From: Ferroglobus sp964463865
Lineage (GTDB): Archaea > Halobacteriota > Archaeoglobi > Archaeoglobales > Archaeoglobaceae
Direction: 5' to 3'
NCBI GenBank assembly: GCA_964463865.1
Contig: CAYXDX010000042.1
Span: 1 to 14,111, forward strand
Length of the DNA stretch: 14,111 nt
This document shows, piece by piece, positions 7,112 through 13,053 of the stretch. Numbering within the stretch: position 1 is the first letter of the stretch; every line of letters starts with the position of its first letter. The notes beneath the pieces were generated by a model, which saw nothing but the letters and a program-made list of their open reading frames with translations, did no database searches and had not been told where the DNA came from. A program made the position numbers and the translations under genes.

Positions 7112-7501
7112 ATGGATAAAATTAGTGCGGTGAGAGAGACATACACCTCACTCGCGATATCTCTCGCCCTCGGATTTCTGCTCTTCCTCTGCGGATACGG
7201 GATTTATTCGGCAATGATCCTCGGAGTTTTCGGAGTCAAGTTTTCCGTAGTGTTCTTCATTTTCGCGATTCTTCTCGTGACTTTTTCCAAGATCGTCGAG
7301 CATAGAGGTGCAGTATTCCCGAACTACATATTCGGAGGCACGATCCTATCAGCTCTTACGACTTTCGTGATCGTTAGCGTTTACAACGGCGTTATGTGGA
7401 TCATGAGAAACGGATTTCCAAGCTTAGACGCGACGCTCACTGGAGTCGGCGTCGCAACAATTCTCTCGTTCGTTGCAATCAGCTTTTTCTCTTCAAAATG
7501 A
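7112..7501 (+). CDS. Predicted four-helix membrane protein, function unknown
   Basis: A 129-residue hydrophobic protein that I do not recognise. Four membrane segments can be seen, at about residues 10-33, 40-57, 69-92 and 105-125, with short charged links such as SKIVEHRG between helices 2 and 3. ATG at 7112 is chosen because the open frame further upstream overlaps DUF371 out of frame and a TATA box lies 27 bases before this ATG. Its last 23 bases overlap the convergent ferredoxin:thioredoxin reductase gene, so the two mRNAs are complementary at their ends. Confidence 0.75.
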   Translation: MDKISAVRETYTSLAISLALGFLLFLCGYGIYSAMILGVFGVKFSVVFFIFAILLVTFSKIVEHRGAVFPNYIFGGTILSALTTFVIVSVYNGVMWIMRNGFPSLDATLTGVGVATILSFVAISFFSSK

Positions 7502-7823
7502 ACTCCATGTGTCTGTCCGGAACCACATCTGGATACTCTTTCAATCCGTCGTAAACTTCCTTGCTGACGAAAAGACCACAGTAGCACCTACCGAACTCCT
7601 CGACGTCGCTCTCCCTCGCGTAAACGCACGGGCAGATTATCCTTCTATCTACCTCCTCGTCCCCTATGGGGAACCTGCACGGACAGTAAGCGAATCCGTA
7701 CCTCTCTTTGTTTTTCAAAAGCCCTTTAGCAAATTCGACGACGAGTTCCATGTCTCTGTTCAGCTTCCACCCGAACCTCTCGGCAACCCTCTCCAAATGC
7801 TCGACGAACTTCTCAGGAGTCAT
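7479..7823 (-). CDS. Ferredoxin:thioredoxin reductase-like catalytic subunit
   Basis: A 114-residue cytoplasmic protein that passes electrons from ferredoxin, through a [4Fe-4S] cluster next to a redox-active disulfide, to a thioredoxin-type partner. Six cysteines are paired as in the family: CPC at 47-49, CPC at 64-66 and CYC at 80-82. In plant and cyanobacterial enzymes the third motif is CHC, whose His helps catalysis; here it is Tyr81, and the spacings (14 and 13 residues) also differ from the plant 16 and 8. It may therefore be a divergent ferredoxin:disulfide reductase. The ATG at 7823 overlaps the glutaredoxin-like gene upstream by 11 bases, which names the likely partner. No variable (beta) subunit is seen nearby, usual for archaea. 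Confidence 0.9.
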   Translation of the reverse strand: MTPEKFVEHLERVAERFGWKLNRDMELVVEFAKGLLKNKERYGFAYCPCRFPIGDEEVDRRIICPCVYARESDVEEFGRCYCGLFVSKEVYDGLKEYPDVVPDRHMEFILKRKS

Positions 7824-8070
7824 TACTAATCTCCTCGACCAACCTCTTCAGCTCACCTTCCTTAAAACCCACGATGACTTTGTCCCCGTGAACTGTCACG
7901 GGAACCGCGTAAACTCCGGCGAGCTTGAAAACTTCTTTCATGGCTTCTTCTCTTTCTCCCTCTTTAAGCTCGTCGATGAAGAGGACATCTGGCTCGATTC
8001 CGTTTTCTTTGAAAAACTTCAGCACTTTCTTACAGTAAGGGCAAGTCGTCAGCGCGTAAACCTTCACCAT
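7813..8070 (-). CDS. Glutaredoxin/NrdH-like redox protein
   Basis: An 85-residue single-domain protein of the thioredoxin fold. The active site CPYC is at residues 10-13, the cis-proline is Pro57 in the AVPVTV block, and a VGF turn follows at 67-69, all as in glutaredoxins and NrdH-redoxins. It probably reduces protein disulfides in the cytoplasm. Archaea of this group are not known to use glutathione, so its reductant is more likely a protein; the overlapping downstream gene for a ferredoxin:thioredoxin reductase subunit fits that role. A TATA-like element lies about 26 bases upstream of the ATG with no ribosome site, suggesting a leaderless message. Confidence 0.9.
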   Translation of the reverse strand: MVKVYALTTCPYCKKVLKFFKENGIEPDVLFIDELKEGEREEAMKEVFKLAGVYAVPVTVHGDKVIVGFKEGELKRLVEEISNDS

Positions 8071-8090
8071 CAGAACAGTTTTGATTTAAA

Positions 8091-8100
8091 ATTATAAATA
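8091..8100 (-). promoter_or_regulatory. TATA box of the glutaredoxin-FTR operon
   Basis: The minus strand reads TATTTATAAT in a 40-base AT-rich gap. Its centre is about 26 bases ahead of the ATG at 8070, the expected distance for a leaderless archaeal start. Confidence 0.55.
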
Positions 8101-8110
8101 AATTTTGGTC

Positions 8111-9004
8111 TTAGATTAGACCTGCCCTCTGAAGCAGGAGAAGGTCTTCCGTCTCGAGCTTCTCGCCCCTCTTGAACATCTCGTAAATTTCCTTCGCCTT
8201 TCTGATCAGCTCTTCCCTCTCCATCTCCTCTTTCGACTTCGCCTGCTTAGCTCTCAACGCTTTTATGACCTTGTCGAGGTCCTTTATGTCCTTCCTAATC
8301 TTCACGACCTCCGCGTGACACCTGTCCGCTTCCTTTTTGCTCTCAAGGTACTTCGCGTGCATCTCGTCGGCTTCCTTCCTTATGCTCTCGACCTTCTGCA
8401 GTATTTCGACGATTTCAGAGTGGTATTTGTCCGCTTCGCTTACGTAACCGTTCATCTCTTCTGTGAGCTTTCTGACTTCCTCCTTTAGCTCCCTTATTCT
8501 CGAAATCAGCTTCCTGAATTCCTCGTGTCTCTCGAGTTGCTCCTTTCTCTCCTCCAACTCTCTCTTGAGTCTCGCAATCCTCTCTACGAGTGCTCTTTCC
8601 CTCTCAATCGTAAGAACGGCAGTCTGCTGCTTGAATTCGAGCCTCCTAATCTCCTTTTCAATCTCGCCGAGCGGTCTACCACCCTTGTCGATGCTCTTCC
8701 TTATCTTGTCGAGTTCCTTATACAACTTGTCTATTTCGCTGAATAGTTCCCTTCTCTTTGCTCTAATTTCTCTCGCCTTGCTGTTTAACTCGTCTCTCTT
8801 CTGCTTCAACTCTCTAACCTTCGCCAAAAGCTCCTTAACCTGAGCGTTTAACTCGTTCCTCTTCTGAGCGTACTCTCTCGAAAGCTTGTTCAGTTCGTCC
8901 CTCTTTGCGATGTAATTCTGGAGTTCCCTTTCCAGTTGCTCCTTTCTTTCCTCAAGCTTCTCCAGCATCATAGTCTCACAACAGCCTTTTTTGTTCTTCG
9001 GCAT
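8111..9004 (-). CDS. Archaeal coiled-coil protein (COG1340-like)
   Basis: A 297-residue, highly charged protein (Lys, Arg, Glu) that is coiled coil from about residue 12 to 265, with repeated LKREL / LREE type heptads and no membrane segment or catalytic motif. The look and size fit the archaeal COG1340 coiled-coil family of unknown function. A GG-rich break at about residues 106-109 (KGGRPLGE) splits it into two arms, as in hairpin coiled coils. ATG at 9004 sits about 25 bases after a TATA box and would be leaderless; ATG at 8971, preceded by GTGAG, would remove 11 residues (including Cys8-Cys9) and is also possible. It is transcribed alone. Confidence 0.85.
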   Translation of the reverse strand: MPKNKKGCCETMMLEKLEERKEQLERELQNYIAKRDELNKLSREYAQKRNELNAQVKELLAKVRELKQKRDELNSKAREIRAKRRELFSEIDKLYKELDKIRKSIDKGGRPLGEIEKEIRRLEFKQQTAVLTIERERALVERIARLKRELEERKEQLERHEEFRKLISRIRELKEEVRKLTEEMNGYVSEADKYHSEIVEILQKVESIRKEADEMHAKYLESKKEADRCHAEVVKIRKDIKDLDKVIKALRAKQAKSKEEMEREELIRKAKEIYEMFKRGEKLETEDLLLLQRAGLI

Positions 9005-9023
9005 TCGGAGAAAGGGTATGAGG

Positions 9024-9033
9024 AATTTAAATC
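9024..9033 (-). promoter_or_regulatory. TATA box of the coiled-coil gene
   Basis: The minus strand reads GATTTAAATT. Its centre is about 25 bases upstream of the ATG at 9004, supporting that ATG as a leaderless start. Confidence 0.5.
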
Positions 9034-9130
9034 TTGTGATGGAGTGAGAACATAGGTGTTATAAATTTTTCGAGTCGAATTGAAAAGATAGCTCAAACAA
9101 TACGTAGAAAAATAGTAGCGACGGCGTCAA

Positions 9131-9151
9131 AATTCGAACGAGGTTCAAATT
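9131..9151 (-). terminator. Imperfect hairpin at the end of the cytochrome operon
   Basis: AATTCGAAC and GTTCAAATT pair with one mismatch around a 3-base loop and span the decaheme cytochrome stop codon. On the transcribed strand an ATTTTTC run follows at about 9106-9112. Together they could end the operon's mRNA, though archaeal termination depends mainly on T-runs and the signal is weak. Confidence 0.3.
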
Positions 9152-10146
9152 TTTCGAAGTTCGTAGTCCTTGGACGCGTTTACGAGTATGCCCTCCTCGT
9201 ATTTTATGTCCGGGTGACACATCACGCACTTGTCTCCTTTAACGACGGGTTTGTGAATAACTTTTGGATGGCATTGCAAACAGTCCAGCTTGAGTCTGTT
9301 CACGTGAATGCTGTGCATGGTTAAATCGGGAAGAGTTTCGTTTACCTCTCTGACGTGACATCGCTTACACTTCAGAGACATGTTGCCCTTGAGGATGTAG
9401 GTGTTCTCGTGACAAACGATGCACTTTATTCCCCTATCCACGTGAACCTCGTGACTGAACGTTCTGTTGTCTATTCTGAACTCCACGTCGCGGTAAGCGT
9501 GACACGAAGGGCAGCCGCTCACCGGAACGCCGCCGGGAGATTCGTAAAAGTGGCAGACGAAACACGTGGAGTTTTTAACGGCAATGTGACTTCCAACGAC
9601 GATTTCTCTGTGACAGCTAACGCATTCAAGCTTCAAGAAGCCGCGCTTGTATCCGCTCAGGTGCTCGCGGTGGCTGAAGTTTATTTCCCCGTAAGATACG
9701 TAGCCTACGCTTTCTATGTTCTCGTGACAGTTCAAACAGTTCTCGCTCGATACGTTCGCCGGAAGGTAAACGTATGGTGGAACTTTTGCCTGCAGAACGC
9801 CAAGAGAGTGATACACCCCTCTGAGGAAGTTTATCGGGCCTTTTCCGTAGTGACACTCGTAACACTTCACGCCGCGATGTGTGGACTCGTTCCAGCTTTC
9901 GAAGTACTTTTCCATCTCGTGACAGCTCGTGCAGATTTTGGGATCGCTCATGTATTCGATGCTGATGAGAATCGCGTTGAACAGAATGGCGAAAACCAAT
10001 ATAAAAATTGAGATTATCAGTTCTGGTGGCCTCTTCTTGACCTCCACGAGTTTTCCTCGCTTCCACTTGAACTCCTTCCTGCAGACCTCACAAACGAGCT
10101 CTTCCGACTCGTTTTCGTATTCGCAGAACGGACACTTCCACTTCAT
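9145..10146 (-). CDS. Decaheme cytochrome c, NapC/NrfH-like, with N-terminal zinc finger
   Basis: A 333-residue membrane-anchored cytochrome. Residues 3-22 form a W-x-C-x2-C-x3-N-x6-C-x2-C zinc finger (Cys5, 8, 19, 22). A basic stretch and one membrane helix (about 42-64) follow, placing the finger in the cytoplasm and the rest outside. Ten CxxCH heme sites start at 72, 95, 137, 175, 195, 212, 242, 260, 289 and 307; ten other histidines (90, 113, 159, 162, 187, 232, 235, 278, 281, 298) could be distal ligands. The first site, CTSCHEM, with Met78, and the following spacing to His90 and CYECH resemble NapC/NrfH quinol dehydrogenases. It starts inside the NrfD stop (ATGA overlap) and ends the operon. 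It probably carries electrons from the NrfD module to an outer acceptor; the acceptor is unknown. Confidence 0.93.
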   Translation of the reverse strand: MKWKCPFCEYENESEELVCEVCRKEFKWKRGKLVEVKKRPPELIISIFILVFAILFNAILISIEYMSDPKICTSCHEMEKYFESWNESTHRGVKCYECHYGKGPINFLRGVYHSLGVLQAKVPPYVYLPANVSSENCLNCHENIESVGYVSYGEINFSHREHLSGYKRGFLKLECVSCHREIVVGSHIAVKNSTCFVCHFYESPGGVPVSGCPSCHAYRDVEFRIDNRTFSHEVHVDRGIKCIVCHENTYILKGNMSLKCKRCHVREVNETLPDLTMHSIHVNRLKLDCLQCHPKVIHKPVVKGDKCVMCHPDIKYEEGILVNASKDYELRKI

Positions 10147-11318
10147 GCTTCACTCACTACGCTCGTCACCTTCGCGGTTTTTTTGTTTTTCAATTTTTTC
10201 TCGAACGGCGGTAAGAAGTAGTTTACGATAGCCATTATGACGAACGGCGCTGCGAGAACGAAGGCTGCTGCGAGTATGCCCTCTCTTCCAAACAGCGGCG
10301 GAGTGTAGCTCACGTATCCTCTCAGGCTGTAGTCTATGAGCTGCGCCCCTATCACCATGTTCCACCTCAGCGCAAAGACCGAGATAAGCGTTGATAGACT
10401 CGCGATAGCTACGAGCAGTTGCTTGAACACACCCGAAACGGCTCTCGAATACCTGAAGAAGAGCAGAGCTTCGAGCGACCCCACAACAGCTACGGCCATC
10501 GGTATCGCCAGCTCCGTCGACGTTATCTTGATTACCGCCCACGCTATGTCCTCCTTGTAAGCGTAGAGAATCGTGTTTATCATTTCGAGAGCGAAGGCGC
10601 CAAGCAGGAAGAAGAACACGTAGTTCGCGATCGTGTCGAGAATTCTGTCTTCCACTTTCTGACCGTAAGCCCTCGCAAACACGAGATACAGGAGCATTAC
10701 CATCGATCCGCCAGCAGCGAGCCCTCCAAACACGAAGCTGACGGGCAGTATCGTCGTGTTCCACCACGGATTCGACTTCACGACTCCGAACAGGAACGAG
10801 ACGTAGCTCAGACACCACGCGGCTATTAACTCGACGAACGTCAGGACTTTTATCGCCTTGTGGTCGAGATCTACCGCTTTCGGACTCGTGTCGTAAACAC
10901 CGAGCGTGAGGATTCTGTAAATCAGCTTCTTAAGGGAGTTTCTCTCCGTCTGAGACCACCAGATGAAGTCCGTCCTGAAGACGAACCACAGTTCTCCGAG
11001 AATTGCGAACAGCTCCGTTAGGTAGACGATACCGAATACTGCCATCACCGAAGAGAAGTTCGGCGTGACGTAAATTTCGAAAGCTCTCTGCGGCTGTCCG
11101 AGGTCAAGCAGTAGCGGTAGCAGAGCTGAGAGGACGAACGGAAACGTTGCTACGAGTATCATTTTTTCTATCGGCTTGAGTTCTCTCTTCCAGAACTCGC
11201 TTATGGCGTAGATCGTTACCATCCCAGTAATTATGCTGACGAAGTAAGGGTATATTACGATAAGAATTCCCCAGAAGACCTCGTGGTTCGGGTAAACGTA
11301 GCCAAACGCCTCGCTCAA
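10143..11318 (-). CDS. NrfD/PsrC-family membrane subunit (quinol-interacting)
   Basis: A 391-residue protein with about nine to ten membrane helices. It belongs to the NrfD family, which exchanges electrons and protons with the quinone pool and pairs with a four-cluster ferredoxin. Family marks are the DLGQPQR motif at about residue 72-78 and the RWNMVIGAQ block near the C terminus. The start is TTG at 11318, directly after the ferredoxin stop TAA; a GGAGGTG ribosome site (11325-11331) six bases ahead supports it, and the next Met falls inside the first helix. It ends in an ATGA overlap with the decaheme cytochrome gene. The C terminus is a short basic tail. Confidence 0.93.
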   Translation of the reverse strand: MSEAFGYVYPNHEVFWGILIVIYPYFVSIITGMVTIYAISEFWKRELKPIEKMILVATFPFVLSALLPLLLDLGQPQRAFEIYVTPNFSSVMAVFGIVYLTELFAILGELWFVFRTDFIWWSQTERNSLKKLIYRILTLGVYDTSPKAVDLDHKAIKVLTFVELIAAWCLSYVSFLFGVVKSNPWWNTTILPVSFVFGGLAAGGSMVMLLYLVFARAYGQKVEDRILDTIANYVFFFLLGAFALEMINTILYAYKEDIAWAVIKITSTELAIPMAVAVVGSLEALLFFRYSRAVSGVFKQLLVAIASLSTLISVFALRWNMVIGAQLIDYSLRGYVSYTPPLFGREGILAAAFVLAAPFVIMAIVNYFLPPFEKKLKNKKTAKVTSVVSEA

Positions 11319-12038
11319 TTACCACACCTCCCACCCTATCTTCTGGTAGAAGACTTTGGGCCTCGTATTCAGCTCGGGCTTCAAAATCTTGATCGTCGGG
11401 TCTCGCAACCTCTCAGCTATCTCCTCATCCGACAGCTTTCCAAAGATTCTCGCACCAGTCGGACACACGTGAACGCAGGCAGGCTTCATCCCCCTCTTTA
11501 CTCTGTGATAACACCACGTGCACTTGTCCACCACCCTCTTCTCCTCGTTGAAGTACCTCGCTCCGTAGGGACACGCCTGGATGCAATACTTACAGCCGAT
11601 GCAGTGGTCGAAGTCTATCAGGACGAAGCCGTCGTCTGTTAGCCAGGTCGCGTTTACGGGGCAAACTTTAACGCACGGCGGTTTGTCACAGTGCATGCAG
11701 AGTTTAGGGACGAAATACGCTCTGAGAACTTCCTTATCCTTAAAGTCGAGTTCTTCGAATCCAAACTCTCCGCCATGCGGAGATTCCACGTAAACTTCTT
11801 CGAGACCCTTGTTGAGGTAAACGACGTATCGCTCCACCCAAGTCCTGAACTTTCCTTCCGGAACTTTGTTCTCCTCCCTGCAAGCTCTGACACAATAACC
11901 GCAGCCGATGCACCTTGATGTATCTACGACAAAGGCGTACTTCTCCGTTTTTGCCTCTCCCGGCGAAGAAACAGGCAAAGTCAAAATTATCGCAAGCTTA
12001 ACACCGTTTTTCAAAAACTCTCTCCTCTTCATTTTCAT
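11319..12038 (-). CDS. Exported four-cluster ferredoxin subunit (NrfC/CbcT/DsrO-like)
   Basis: A 239-residue iron-sulfur protein that passes electrons between NrfD and the cytochromes. Sixteen cysteines in four groups (43, 46, 49, 53; 114, 117, 122, 126; 146, 149, 152, 156; 173, 176, 188, 192) bind four [4Fe-4S] clusters in the order usual for NrfC, PsrB and DsrO. The N terminus has a twin-arginine signal, KRREFLK at 4-10 followed by a hydrophobic stretch to about 21, so the folded protein is exported and sits on the outer face. ATG at 12038 overlaps the tetraheme stop by one base (TGATG); a second Met two codons on is also possible. The open frame extends 68 codons further upstream, but that part lies over the tetraheme gene and is not real. 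Confidence 0.94.
   Translation of the reverse strand: MKMKRREFLKNGVKLAIILTLPVSSPGEAKTEKYAFVVDTSRCIGCGYCVRACREENKVPEGKFRTWVERYVVYLNKGLEEVYVESPHGGEFGFEELDFKDKEVLRAYFVPKLCMHCDKPPCVKVCPVNATWLTDDGFVLIDFDHCIGCKYCIQACPYGARYFNEEKRVVDKCTWCYHRVKRGMKPACVHVCPTGARIFGKLSDEEIAERLRDPTIKILKPELNTRPKVFYQKIGWEVW
11325..11331 (-). promoter_or_regulatory. Ribosome binding site deciding the TTG start of NrfD
   Basis: The minus strand reads GGAGGTG, then six bases (including the ferredoxin stop TAA), then TTG. This strong site lies within the last codons of the ferredoxin gene and supports the unusual start codon and coupled translation. Confidence 0.75.
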
Positions 12039-12505
12039 CACCCAAACCACGGATAGTGAGCGTCGTGACAGACGGTGCACGGCTTGTCCGGATACCCGTG
12101 CGTTTTCCAGTCGTAAACGAGACTGTAGTCCGGTCTCGCGATGATTGGTTTGTGACAGTTGAGGCAGAACTCTCTCGTATTTTCGACCCTCATCTTCTTC
12201 TTTTCCGGATGGCCAGCTCCAGCGCCGTGACAGGTTTCGCACTCGAAGTTGTGCTTACCTTTCAACGCTTTCTCCACAATCTCCCCGTGACACTTCTTGC
12301 AGTATTCCCTCCCCAAGTAGTCAGGCTCGTTCCTCAGAATAACCTTCTGATTTCTGTCGAGGCCGTAGAGACCCTTTATACCCATGACCTTGTCGGGAAT
12401 GCCAGGATAATATTCCTCGCCGAGAGCTCTCAAAACGAAGATTGCAGAAACGAAAGCGATCAAAATAAAAAAGAACACCGCTAACGCTCTAACGACGTGA
12501 TTCAT
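12038..12505 (-). CDS. Membrane-anchored tetraheme cytochrome c
   Basis: A 155-residue c-type cytochrome. Residues 5-27 form an uncleaved-looking hydrophobic anchor or signal peptide. Four CxxCH heme sites start at 69, 89, 114 and 143. Outside these and beyond the anchor there are exactly four histidines (85, 99, 136, 150), enough for bis-His ligation of each heme. A perfect AAGGAGGT ribosome site precedes ATG 12505. It lies between the small membrane protein and the ferredoxin, with a one-base overlap on the latter. In its order with ferredoxin and NrfD it resembles the CbcS-CbcT-CbcU (Cbc4) set described in Geobacter, and NrfB in NrfBCD. It is small enough to be compared with archaeal tetraheme nanowire subunits as well, but I cannot confirm homology. 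Confidence 0.9.
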   Translation of the reverse strand: MNHVVRALAVFFFILIAFVSAIFVLRALGEEYYPGIPDKVMGIKGLYGLDRNQKVILRNEPDYLGREYCKKCHGEIVEKALKGKHNFECETCHGAGAGHPEKKKMRVENTREFCLNCHKPIIARPDYSLVYDWKTHGYPDKPCTVCHDAHYPWFG

Positions 12506-12532
12506 GCTTTACCTCCTTCTCAAAATAAAAAT

Positions 12533-12826
12533 TTACGAAGGAACTTCTTCCTTCTCTTCAACTCCGAGTATGGCCTGTATTCCGGCAATGCTCACTGCAG
12601 CGACCGTCAGCACGAGGATCGTGGCAATTCCCGTGAACGCGACGACTGCGGCGAAGAACATCATGTTTCCGTAAATCGCGTTTATCAGGTTCACTCCGAT
12701 TATCGGCAGTGCCGCTGCCATTGTGAGAACTCCAAGAAGCTCCCACTTCTTAATGTACGCCAGCAACAGATTTACTACCGCACCGACGATGCCGAGCACG
12801 ATAAACAACATAACCGCATCTGCCAT
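12533..12826 (-). CDS. Small three-helix membrane protein heading the cytochrome operon
   Basis: A 97-residue hydrophobic protein not recognised as a known family. Three membrane segments lie at about residues 3-22, 30-52 and 55-85 (the last long), with an acidic tail (EEKEE). ATG at 12826 has a GGGGGTGAG ribosome site at proper spacing, whereas a GTG two codons earlier would be too close to it. The gene is 27 bases ahead of the tetraheme cytochrome and follows the operon's strong promoter, so it is made with the complex. It may be an accessory or assembly subunit; no charged residue or metal motif inside a helix shows a catalytic role. Confidence 0.75.
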   Translation of the reverse strand: MADAVMLFIVLGIVGAVVNLLLAYIKKWELLGVLTMAAALPIIGVNLINAIYGNMMFFAAVVAFTGIATILVLTVAAVSIAGIQAILGVEEKEEVPS

Positions 12827-12862
12827 CTTCACTCACCCCCAAATATTATTTGTGTAAGAAGG

Positions 12863-12872
12863 TATATAAATA
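12863..12872 (-). promoter_or_regulatory. Strong TATA box of the multiheme cytochrome operon
   Basis: The minus strand reads TATTTATATA, close to the archaeal consensus, preceded by an ACC-containing stretch where a BRE would lie. A start about 25 bases on (near 12842) leaves a leader of roughly 15 bases holding the GGTGAG ribosome site. No other good promoter is seen inside the five-gene run. Confidence 0.7.
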
Positions 12873-12965
12873 GGTAAAACGGTTTTTCTATAACGAATTT
12901 ACACTTATTTTTAATTAGCTTCATACGTGAATCTTTTTTGATATCGAAAGCTTGCGACTGAAATT

Positions 12966-13005
12966 GCATATATACCACAAAATGAAGAACTCAGCAAGCC
13001 GCTGA
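12966..13005. other. Unexplained TATA-like element and small hairpin in the spacer
   Basis: The spacer between the cytochrome operon promoter and ppaC (about 12880-13051) has no convincing gene. It holds a GCATATATACC element (12966-12976), TATA-like in both directions, and a 5-base-pair hairpin, TCAGC-AAGCC-GCTGA, at 12991-13005. A short RNA gene is conceivable but unsupported. Confidence 0.2.
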
Positions 13006-13020
13006 AATAAACGTGACCTT

Positions 13021-13053
13021 TCGTTAAAAATAACGATAAATAAATAAAAAATT
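13021..13053 (-). terminator. T-rich terminator region of ppaC
   Basis: Just after the ppaC stop the transcribed strand reads a T-rich tract with a run of six Ts (13045-13050), followed by the inverted repeat TCGTTA-4 bases-TAACGA (13021-13036). Oligo-T tracts are the usual archaeal termination signal. Confidence 0.5.

Noticed and set aside
8463..8843. Plus-strand Ser/Leu-rich frame
   Set aside because: Low-complexity mirror of the Lys/Glu-rich coiled-coil gene on the other strand.
9355..10011. Plus-strand 218-codon frame
   Set aside because: Antisense to the decaheme cytochrome, whose ten CxxCH sites prove the minus-strand reading.
12039..12242. Upstream 68-codon extension of the ferredoxin frame
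   Set aside because: It overlaps the tetraheme cytochrome in another frame and would bury the twin-arginine signal; ATG at 12038 fits the TGATG overlap.
9145..12505. Reading the cluster as a NrfA-type nitrite reductase or DsrMKJOP complex
   Set aside because: No CxxCK heme site of NrfA, and no DsrM or DsrK-like subunit is present; the cytochromes have 4 and 10 hemes instead of the 3 of DsrJ.
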